This document shows, piece after piece, positions 6,898 through 13,526 of a stretch of 18,957 bases of DNA. The notes beneath the pieces are model-generated. The model searched no databases. It worked only from the letters and a program-made list of their open reading frames with translations, and was not told where the DNA came from. Origin of the DNA: Asterionellopsis glacialis (taxonomy: Eukaryota > Bacillariophyta > Plagiogrammaphyceae > Rhaphoneidales > Asterionellopsidaceae); contig WKLE02001961.1 in NCBI GenBank assembly GCA_014885115.2, positions 1 to 18,957 on the forward strand, given 5' to 3'. The number at the start of each line of letters is the position of its first letter. The stretch's first letter is position 1. A program made the position numbers and the translations under genes.

Positions 6898-8952
6898 ATG
6901 AATGGAGAAACAGGTAAATTTCTCACCAGTGTGGAAACTGATGTGAATCTCAACGACCTTGCTCGAAGTTTAAACCGCAAAGCATGGATCAATAAGTTGA
7001 CACTTTTCCAGATAGAAGCGCTCAAAAGAGAGGCAAAGCACGAACTAAAAAAATATGACGATGAGTTTTCTTCCCATTACGGCCGACTCCCATCAAATGA
7101 TGAAAAGGAACCAATGAGACATATCTACGAAACTTATGCTGAGTTACGAACTGGAATCCACCACAAGAAAGGGGTGCAGCGTCTGCATAGACTGCGTAAG
7201 CTCAAAACTGAATTAAGGGGCCAGTTGAAAGAATACGACAATGTGTTCGCGATGAGCCATGGAGGTAGGGCACCTACCGCTGATGAGAGAGAGCCCGTCA
7301 GAGAGATTTACGAACAGTATTGCACGCTTAAGGAAGAGCTCTCTCGAATTGAAAGTGTGGTGGAAAAGACAGCTGAAAAAAAATCTAAGAATAAGAAAGA
7401 GAATGGATCAAGCGAGAATAATGAAAATCGATCGAAAGTGAGTTCGCCCGCGTCCACAACAAGAACACCTACGAACTCGATTGACAGAACTACAAGATCA
7501 AAATTACGGGAAATGGGAGGTACCATCGCGACTAAAGTCAATAAGATAGATCAGCAAGATTCGCGTTCACTAAAAAGTGACAACCTCAAAAAGCCACTCA
7601 GTCCGAAATCATTAGACTCAGCTGATACGAAGTCGATGAGAAGTCGTTCCGGAAAACCAAAAAAGCTTGGTGAGGTCATCATGCTTGGCGGTGGTCGTGA
7701 AGAGCAAAAGGTTTCAACCAAAAAAACAGTGAAACCAGGCGAGGTAATCTTGCTTGGCCCTGAAGACGGGAAACAAACAAATAAAGATACAGCAGTAGCT
7801 CCTACTGACAGGTCTTCCATAGCCAGAAGGGTCACCTTTAGTCCTCTAAAGAAATTTTTCGGCAACAAATCATCATCGCACAAGAAGAAGGAAAAGAAGG
7901 CACACCAAGAGAACTACAAAAGAGAAGCATCGTTGACTCCTAAGGCTAAACATATCAAAACTGATAATCGTCAAATGTCTGTAGTTACAAAGCATGCTAG
8001 TAGCTACGATTCGGATGATTTTGATCAAAAAAATAGTTTGCAATCTGATGAATTTCAAGAAAAATATGTATCCCAGTTTGATCAAGTCGACGACCGCGAT
8101 GATATCGGTAATTTGCAAGAAAGGGCAGCTGATCATACCCGTATGTCCAGTCCAAGATCCCAAGTTACAAGCCCAAGGTCTCAAGCGGCTAGACAGAGCA
8201 TGTCCAAACCTACAAGTCCAAGAAATTTAATGAATAAAAATCTCCCCGAAACAATCGTTGACGAATCTGATCTTGCAGTAAGCCCACGATTTCAAAATGT
8301 CAGGTCCGACTGGGCGGTCAAAGACCGTCGACCTAGACATCGAAGTTTTGAGAGTCATGGAACGAACGCAACTTCTTATCATTCTTCAGAGGAATCCGAT
8401 GACTCTTCTTCTAGGGCTAGTTCGTACAACACTCATGGCGTAAGCTATGCAACAAGCAGGGCGACAAGTATCGGCAATTCAACCGCGTATTCTGCTTTTG
8501 ATAGCCAGGCTACAAGTGTAGGTACTAGCTACGCTTCAAGCCACATGTACTCGTATGCCTCAACTGTCGTGTCGAGCACCAGTGAGGAGGAAGGGGAGGA
8601 GGAACATTCATCATTCTATTCGAGTGGCGCATCCTCGAGTTCATCGTCCTCTGAAGAAAGTGAGGAATCTGATGTTAGCAATTTATCGATTCCCACAACT
8701 TTCCAATATGACCGAGACAAGGGTAGTATTGTTGCCTCGCAACTGACATCTATGGCTAGTAGAACTACTGCGACCCCCAATCCAAAATCATCAGGAGGCT
8801 GGCTCAATACGAAACGTTTTTCGAAAAACTCTGGCAAAGCACGGAGCCGAAAGGAAGAAGAAAGCACTATCTCTTCGATTGCTGTATCCGAACTTCAGAT
8901 AGAAGTTGTTCGGACTCCGACCATAGAAAGGCAGCAGACCTATGAATTGTGA
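6898..8952 (+). CDS. FAM13-like protein with two tandem domains and a Ser-rich tail
   Basis: This 684-residue protein has two copies of a helical module similar to the C-terminal region of FAM13 proteins, at about residues 34-90 (LKKYDDEFSSHYGRLPSNDEKEP...IYETY) and 97-150 (LKEYDNVFAMSHGGRAPTADEREP...IYEQY). Each copy has an L-K-YD--F helix, a GR-PT/SxxEKEP turn and a Y-E-Y helix. A short second repeat, GEVI[ML]LG, occurs at 258-264 and 281-287. Residues 310-314, RRVTF, match the protein phosphatase 1 docking motif [RK]xVxF and are followed by a basic stretch (318-334). Several SP sites (TSPRS, SSPRS, VSPRF) suggest proline-directed phosphorylation. Residues 490-600 are low-complexity Ser/Tyr/Thr followed by acidic Ser/Glu. 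No enzyme domain is visible. The biochemical function of the family is poorly known, and a scaffold or regulatory role is inference. The start is the first Met, shortly before the first domain. Confidence 0.75.
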   Translation: MNGETGKFLTSVETDVNLNDLARSLNRKAWINKLTLFQIEALKREAKHELKKYDDEFSSHYGRLPSNDEKEPMRHIYETYAELRTGIHHKKGVQRLHRLRKLKTELRGQLKEYDNVFAMSHGGRAPTADEREPVREIYEQYCTLKEELSRIESVVEKTAEKKSKNKKENGSSENNENRSKVSSPASTTRTPTNSIDRTTRSKLREMGGTIATKVNKIDQQDSRSLKSDNLKKPLSPKSLDSADTKSMRSRSGKPKKLGEVIMLGGGREEQKVSTKKTVKPGEVILLGPEDGKQTNKDTAVAPTDRSSIARRVTFSPLKKFFGNKSSSHKKKEKKAHQENYKREASLTPKAKHIKTDNRQMSVVTKHASSYDSDDFDQKNSLQSDEFQEKYVSQFDQVDDRDDIGNLQERAADHTRMSSPRSQVTSPRSQAARQSMSKPTSPRNLMNKNLPETIVDESDLAVSPRFQNVRSDWAVKDRRPRHRSFESHGTNATSYHSSEESDDSSSRASSYNTHGVSYATSRATSIGNSTAYSAFDSQATSVGTSYASSHMYSYASTVVSSTSEEEGEEEHSSFYSSGASSSSSSSEESEESDVSNLSIPTTFQYDRDKGSIVASQLTSMASRTTATPNPKSSGGWLNTKRFSKNSGKARSRKEEESTISSIAVSELQIEVVRTPTIERQQTYEL

Positions 8953-9251
8953 TCATGATACAAACAGTTCAAAAAGCTGCTTCTTCCTGACTGTAGTACC
9001 GTTACCTTATAAGCAATACGAAATCCATTTCCACAAAAATAGTTATGGCACAGTTATACCCACTTCGCATGTTCTGTTAAGCCAAAATATAGATAAACTT
9101 CATAGCTCTTCGTCAATAGGCATCCATCCTGGATTCAAATTGATCCTTCAGATGCTTCTAGAAAGATAAATATGTTTCACATCCTGCAAAATAGCACTTG
9201 CAAAAGAAGATGATAAAAGTATCAATATATGCCTGGAATTTTTGACAATGT

Positions 9252-9286
9252 TCTTTGAGTTTTTGGGTGGATTTTACAAAATCCGG
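9252..9286 (-). promoter_or_regulatory. Histone H1 mRNA 3' stem-loop and downstream element
   Basis: On the minus strand, about 71 bases past the H1 stop, are GGATTT, loop TGTA, AAATCC, then ACCCAAAA. CAAAGA follows seven bases after ACCC. The six-base-pair stem, four-base loop and ACCC 3' flank match the layout of the animal histone mRNA stem-loop bound by SLBP. CAAAGA sits where the U7-paired histone downstream element would be. The same arrangement occurs after H2A and H2B in this window, so chance is unlikely. Processing by SLBP/U7 is inferred. Confidence 0.8.
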
Positions 9287-9355
9287 TTTTTAAGGTGACT
9301 TTTCACGGCTAATTGATTTTGGCCAAGTCGAGTTTGGTTCTGGGGACCAAGATGT

Positions 9356-9859
9356 TTACTCCTTCTTTTTTTCGACCTTCTTCTTGGGAGCAGCAGGCTT
9401 CTTCTTGGTTACTGTCTTTTTGGTAGCCGGTTTTTTGGTTGAGGGCTTCTTTTTGGTGGAAGTGGCGGTCTTCTTTTTGGTTGAGGACTTCTTTTTGGTG
9501 GAAGTGGCGGTCTTCTTGGTAGTGGACTTTTTCTTGGGTGCTGGCTTCTTGGGGGCGGTCTTCTTGGTAGTTTTCTTCTTAGGAGGAGCAGGCTTCTTCT
9601 TCTTGGGGGCTACCTTCTTGGGCTTGGCAGCTGCGGCTTGCTTCTTCTTGAATTCAGGAGAAAGCTTGTAAGAGTTCTTATTCTGAACGAAATCACCAGC
9701 AGCGACACCACTCTTAAGGGCGGTAAGGAAAGTAGCGTTGAGCCACTTCTTGTCCTTGGGGAGCTTGGCTTGCATGTGCTTCTTGATAGCAATGCTGGAA
9801 GAACCCGTGCGGTCCTTGAGTTCCGTGATGGCTTCAATGATTCCTTCTTTGTACGTCAT
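9356..9859 (-). CDS. Linker histone H1
   Basis: This 167-residue protein binds linker DNA and nucleosome dyads. Residues 1-70 form the H1/H5 winged-helix domain (YKEGIIEAITELKDRTGSSS, IKKHMQAKL, FLTALKSGVAAGDFVQ, NSYKLS). Residues 71-167 are a Lys/Ala/Pro/Thr tail (PKKKK, TKKTA). The chosen start is the Met at 9857-9859, directly before the globular domain. A longer frame from 9934 would add 25 hydrophobic residues unlike any histone. There is then almost no N-terminal tail, which is short for animal H1. The tail contains a 14-residue tandem duplication (KKTATSTKKKxSTK), visible in DNA as two nearly identical 36-base copies 42 bases apart at 9439-9517. No intron is present. The gene is linked to H2A and H2B and has the same 3' element, which suggests replication-coupled expression. 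Confidence 0.92.
   Translation of the reverse strand: MTYKEGIIEAITELKDRTGSSSIAIKKHMQAKLPKDKKWLNATFLTALKSGVAAGDFVQNKNSYKLSPEFKKKQAAAAKPKKVAPKKKKPAPPKKKTTKKTAPKKPAPKKKSTTKKTATSTKKKSSTKKKTATSTKKKPSTKKPATKKTVTKKKPAAPKKKVEKKKE
9439..9522. repeat. 42-bp tandem duplication inside H1
   Basis: Two adjacent 42-base units begin at 9439 and 9481. Over the first 36-37 bases they differ at one position. In frame they add 14 residues to the lysine-rich tail. Such in-frame expansions are common in H1 tails and suggest recent slippage or unequal exchange. Confidence 0.75.
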
Positions 9860-10162
9860 GGCAACTAGTCTTTGAAACTGATTTACGAAGGTGGAAAGCG
9901 TGAACAAATAATGAAGTATTTGGTGAGTAGACAATCAAATTCATTCAAACCGTCAACTTCTGCGAAAAGCAAACAACCACATGGAACATTTGCAACTTTG
10001 ATTGTTACTCTACTCCTTCAGAGATATCTTGACAAAGCAGAGTTCAATTCAACAATTCAGTTACTAGTTCCATTCACCTTTCGTGTGAACTAGCCGCCAT
10101 TCCATTGGTCAGTCAAGCAAAAAGCCGGGCAAAAACTCATCATCATTTGGCCAAATTCAGAC
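9860..10162 (-). promoter_or_regulatory. H1 upstream region with CCAAT and TGGCGG
   Basis: On the minus strand a CCAAT box (10104-10108) lies about 245 bases upstream of the H1 start codon, with TGGCGG just downstream of it (10094-10099). TGGCG cores also occur in the H2A/H2B promoter, and CCAAT boxes are common in histone promoters. Assignment is by position and motif only. Confidence 0.35.
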
Positions 10163-10210
10163 TTACATTTTCAAATTGTGGTTTCTTGCAGGTCTTTGAT
10201 GTGTCAACCA

Positions 10211-10248
10211 GTATGTTGCTCCCCTGAAAAGGGTTCGAGGCAACATAC
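10211..10248. repeat. Nested stem-loop
   Basis: GTATGTTGC (10211-10219) pairs with GCAACATAC (10240-10248). Inside it CCCT-GAAA-AGGG (10222-10233) forms a second hairpin with a GNRA-type GAAA loop. GGGTTCGAGG next to it resembles a tRNA B box, but no acceptor or anticodon arm fits around it. It could be part of a small RNA or a decayed repeat; the function is unknown. Confidence 0.45.
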
Positions 10249-10432
10249 CGCGCCGCTTTTTTTTACGGAGTCTCTGGTATGTTTTTGACCGTAAGTAAAA
10301 TGTACGATTGAATAAATACTGCGCAGGATCCGCGAGATAACTTTTCAAAAAATGTGTTCTTTTTTCAAAAATTTCCAAGTGAAAGATGCCGCTCGGACCT
10401 ACTGCGACTTGCAATATCCTGTATACAGGCAT

Positions 10433-10560
10433 TTTGTACCAGGTACAAATATGACGCAACTGACCGTAGAAAGGTACATGTAAAACCCAATATATCCTGT
10501 ACAGGTACCAGGTACCGGTACCGGTACCAGGTACAGGTAACAGGTACTCGTGGCTGGTAC
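10433..10560. repeat. GTACC/GGTAC palindromic array, copy B
   Basis: About 11 GTAC tetramers occur in 128 bases, including TTTGTACC-A-GGTACAAA (10433-10449) and a run of GGTACC/CCGGTACC units at 10500-10545. CCTGTATACAGG (10418-10429) just before it is a perfect 12-bp palindrome. The units are the same as in the array at 6304-6438. Confidence 0.7.
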
Positions 10561-10571
10561 TGTGGGACTCT

Positions 10572-10589
10572 CTCTCTAGAGGTCCTAGT
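10572..10589. repeat. Dispersed TCTAGAGGTCCTAG repeat, copy 2
   Basis: CTCTCTAGAGGTCCTAGT is identical at 10572-10589 and 10758-10775, 186 bases apart, immediately right of the GTACC array. The two copies could bound a small element. The interval between them has no coding content. Confidence 0.6.
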
Positions 10590-10752
10590 TAGTATCTACT
10601 GGGAAGAATTCGGCCATCACTTTTTGTAGGGATTTTCTTGACCGGCAGGGACTTCGACAAGCTTCGACTCTATCCATCTCCTGTAACCGCCAGACTAGCC
10701 TGTCTAACGATCATAACCAGGTTCCACCTTTGTGGCCACCTCTACTAGCGTT

Positions 10753-10775
10753 GGGTCCTCTCTAGAGGTCCTAGT
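10753..10775. repeat. Dispersed TCTAGAGGTCCTAG repeat, copy 3
   Basis: This copy matches the 20-mer at 6008-6027 exactly and the 18-mer at 10572-10589 exactly, so it links the two families of copies. It marks the right edge of the repeat-rich block before the AT-rich stretch leading to H2A. Confidence 0.65.
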
Positions 10776-11352
10776 CTAGGCATCCAGATACCACATGGTA
10801 GTCAGAACAGAAATGATAAGAAGCATATTATGATGATTCAGTAGCAGAAAAGTAATGCCATAAAGAAAAGTGAAATCAGACTCTCAATCATTCAGGTAAT
10901 GTTATCCACTGTTCTGGATTAAATACAAGGAAAATATCAAGTAGCAGCACGAGTCGTTCGATTATAGTCTAATATTTTACTACATCCCTTTGCTTCTATA
11001 TGTACCCATGTACTTCGTAAATCTAATCTGCGTAATAAAATAATGAAACAATTTTATGACTTTAAACTATAAGGAATTTATACTTCTATCAACATCCCCA
11101 TCTTTCCTACACCATACACAAAATCAAATCCCAACTGCCCTCGTGTCGACACCAATAAAAAGTATTCATTAGATAGAATCACAACTGTTGGCATTGACTG
11201 ACCACTTCAAACTTCCGCAAACTTGAATAAAGAAGTCCATTCTCCCACATGCATGAAATACAAAAAGATTCAACATAAAAACAAAAGGACAACGCAAACA
11301 CAAATCAAGTAGAACAAAGAGCACAAGTTTTGACTCGGCACGTGATTGGGGG
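10776..11352. other. AT-rich spacer downstream of H2A
   Basis: About 580 bases with no credible coding frame, no RNA gene and no recognisable repeat. It separates the repeat-rich block from the 3' processing element of H2A. Confidence 0.4.
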
Positions 11353-11386
11353 TCTTTGATATTTGGGTGGATTTTATGAAATCCGG
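11353..11386 (-). promoter_or_regulatory. Histone H2A mRNA 3' stem-loop and downstream element
   Basis: On the minus strand, about 104 bases past the H2A stop, are GGATTT, loop CATA, AAATCC, then ACCCAAA. CAAAGA starts six bases after ACCC. Stem and flank are identical to the H2B copy and differ from the H1 copy only in the loop. The layout matches the animal histone stem-loop plus downstream element. Confidence 0.83.
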
Positions 11387-11488
11387 TTGTTGAAGTTGTT
11401 GTCCATGATGGTTGATCAGTAGACAGACAAGGTTGTAAGTGTTTCGTCGAACATTCTCGTCGAAAGAACTCGCGAAGTAAAAATAAAT

Positions 11489-11857
11489 TTACTTGGAGGA
11501 CTTCTTGGGGAGAAGGACGGCGTGGATGTTGGGGAGGACACCACCAGAAGCAATGGTGACTCCACCAAGGAGCTTGTTAAGTTCCTCGTCATTCTTGACA
11601 GCAAGGGTGATGTGACGGGGCACAATACGGCTCTTCTTGTTATCACGGGCGGCGTTACCGGCAAGTTCCAAGATTTCAGCACAAAGGTACTCGAGGACGG
11701 CAGCGAGGTAAACAGGGGCACCAGCTCCCATACGGGTGGCGTACTTGCCTTGACGGAGGTAACGTCCGATACGACCAACAGGGAATTGAAGTCCAGCCTT
11801 GCTAGAGGCGGAAGTAGACTTCTTCTCACCACGGCCACCTTTTCCTTTTCCAGACAT
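11489..11857 (-). CDS. Histone H2A (canonical)
   Basis: This is a 122-residue core histone that pairs with H2B in the nucleosome. It has the N-terminal SGKGKGGRG tail, the H2A signature [10 protein letters not shown] (21-30), the histone fold to about residue 98, and acidic-patch residues Glu56, Glu61, Glu64, Asp90, Glu91 and Glu92. The C-terminus is short, ending KKSSK, with no SQ-E/D-hydrophobic end, so it is not H2A.X. The docking region also lacks H2A.Z features. It is most likely a replication-dependent H2A. It is divergent from H2B across a 388-bp promoter, carries no intron, and is followed by a histone-type stem-loop. A 140-residue frame overlapping it in another register is a shadow. 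Confidence 0.97.
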   Translation of the reverse strand: MSGKGKGGRGEKKSTSASSKAGLQFPVGRIGRYLRQGKYATRMGAGAPVYLAAVLEYLCAEILELAGNAARDNKKSRIVPRHITLAVKNDEELNKLLGGVTIASGGVLPNIHAVLLPKKSSK

Positions 11858-12245
11858 GATTTAAGTTTGTTTGAGTTTTGTAAGAGATGTAAATTGCTTC
11901 GTTGAGCGATTTGTGAGACCTGTTGAGTTTTCTTTCAGTTTGGGCTCGGTGTTTCGTGGAACAATTCAATCTATACGATTTCACGTAAAGCTAGTACTCG
12001 ATTACGAAAACCCGGATATGCGCCATGAATTCGAAACGACTTAGTCCCAGAGTGAGCCGACTGGCTCATCCCCAAATTTCTGGCGCGGACGTAGAACATA
12101 CGAAGAGAGATACGTAGACAGTAAAATATATACCAGACATCAACGTCAAATTCAAACATCCAAGAAAGGAACAAAATTTTCGTTTGACTCCATCATCTTC
12201 TCACAAATCTCGATCAACGAGCAATTTCAACAACAAACTTCCAAC
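11858..12245. promoter_or_regulatory. Shared divergent H2A-H2B promoter
   Basis: These 388 bases separate the divergent H2A and H2B start codons. Close to the midpoint is a hyphenated palindrome, TGAGCC-GACT-GGCTCA (12053-12068). TGGCGC occurs on the minus strand at 12020-12025 and on the plus strand at 12081-12086, facing outward on either side of the palindrome. These cores resemble E2F-type sites but are not full consensus matches. AAATATATA at 12124-12132 is a TATA-like stretch about 115 bases upstream of the H2B start. Joint S-phase control is inferred from the layout. Confidence 0.6.
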
Positions 12246-12596
12246 ATGGCCAAGACACCCTCCAAGCAATCTGCTAAGGCACCCAAAAAGGCAGCCACTG
12301 GCAAGCGCTCCAAGAAGCGTACCGAATCTTACTCTTCTTACATCTACAAGGTCCTCAAGCAGGTCCACCCCGATACTGGTATCTCCAAGAAGGGTATGTC
12401 CATCATGAACTCTTTTATCAACGATATCTTCGAGCGTATCGCCACTGAAGCCGGAAAGCTTGCCACTTACAACAAGAAGGCCACTCTTTCTTCCCGCGAA
12501 ATTCAAACCGCTGTTCGTCTTATGCTTCCTGGTGAACTTGCCAAGCACGCCGTTTCTGAAGGAACCAAGGCTGTCACCAAGTTCTCTTCTGCCTAA
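12246..12596 (+). CDS. Histone H2B
   Basis: This is a 116-residue core histone. A Lys/Ala/Ser N-terminal tail (1-26) is followed by the H2B fold: [21 protein letters not shown] (27-47), [16 protein letters not shown] (54-69), [18 protein letters not shown] (81-98) and the C-terminal helix [18 protein letters not shown]. Lys112 in AVTKFSS corresponds to the monoubiquitination site conserved from yeast to animals. The start codon has CAACATGG context and the frame is intronless. It is divergent from H2A. The stop codon is followed 46 bases later by a histone-type stem-loop. Confidence 0.97.
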   Translation: MAKTPSKQSAKAPKKAATGKRSKKRTESYSSYIYKVLKQVHPDTGISKKGMSIMNSFINDIFERIATEAGKLATYNKKATLSSREIQTAVRLMLPGELAKHAVSEGTKAVTKFSSA

Positions 12597-12642
12597 GCAA
12601 GAACTAACAAACTTTGTTCCTTTGAACATCAAAACAAAAACC

Positions 12643-12674
12643 GGATTTCATAAAATCCACCCTATTCTCAAAGA
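12643..12674 (+). promoter_or_regulatory. Histone H2B mRNA 3' stem-loop and downstream element
   Basis: GGATTT (12643-12648), loop CATA (12649-12652), AAATCC (12653-12658) and ACCC (12659-12662) are followed six bases later by CAAAGA (12669-12674). It lies 46 bases past the stop codon, within the usual distance for histone stem-loops. The upstream flank is AAAAACC. The match to the H2A and H1 copies, on the opposite strand and over 1 kb away, shows it is a conserved functional element. Confidence 0.85.
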
Positions 12675-13526
12675 AACATCATACAACCATTGCGGAAATC
12701 GTTTTCCCGTTCTTTTCTGTTTCTTTTCTATTCTTTTACAGGTCGCTTTGATTATTAGTCAACACACAATGTAACTTTAGTTCAGTTATACTACAAACCA
12801 GACAAATTCATAACCGATATTATAGATATTTTTTCAGATACCGTGACATTTGTACACCTTCAACCTGCCTCTCATTTCATCTGGGATGAATTTTAGATAC
12901 TCGTTGTACCAAGCCAGACTTGTTATCGGCAATGTTCGGCTCTTTCTGATTGACAATCGAATTGTACCAGGTATTTTGTAAGTAGTTTTTATTCTAGGTA
13001 GAGTCTTCTACCAATATGGTTCTCCTTTCCCAATACAGCTACCCAACTAAGCTACACAATCCAACCTCAAGAAGTTGAATTTGAAATCTGACAACTGCTG
13101 TAGTCTATTCGTTCATGAAACACGAATCTAATAACAAAGCTATGTACCTATTTGGTTATCTGTTAAAGAATGTCTACTATGTACGATGAAGTTGTTCAAA
13201 GTAAACACAGATTTCAGAAGACAGTCAGCACCGGTGCTATTGTTCTCCCAACGACTTCACTGTATCCATGATCTACCGGAAACCATGGTGACCAAGACCC
13301 TGTAGTAATAAAAAACTTAAAGCTGTTTCTTAGCAGTTATTCTATAATTTTTTCATACAACAGCAAATTTGATTCTGTAGGTGGGTTGGGTCCATGTTTT
13401 TCCTATTTCCATTCCCACCCCTTCTTTTATCTTGTTCATGGTGAAACTAATGCACAGAAATCATTTGTTTCCTAGATTCTGCGTCCCAAATGAAAGTCAT
13501 AAAGTTATGTTTCATCTCCATCTTTC
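12675..13526. other. Intergenic spacer between H2B and the fibrillin gene
   Basis: About 850 bases, tail-to-tail. No coding frame longer than a few dozen codons, no RNA gene and no clear repeat was found, apart from a single GTACCAGGTA near 12963. It should contain the 3' UTR of the fibrillin transcript. Confidence 0.4.

Noticed and set aside
9860..9934. Upstream start for H1 adding 25 residues
   Set aside because: The added residues are hydrophobic and unlike any histone; the Met at 9857-9859 sits directly before the globular domain.
10230..10240. GGTTCGA, resembling a tRNA T-arm
   Set aside because: No matching T-stem, anticodon arm or acceptor stem around it on either strand.
10163..10459. 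98-codon frame on the minus strand
   Set aside because: It runs through hairpins and a poly-T tract, with no domain and no codon pattern like its neighbours.
11416..11838. 140-codon frame overlapping H2A
   Set aside because: Shadow of the H2A gene in another register; H2A itself is unmistakable.
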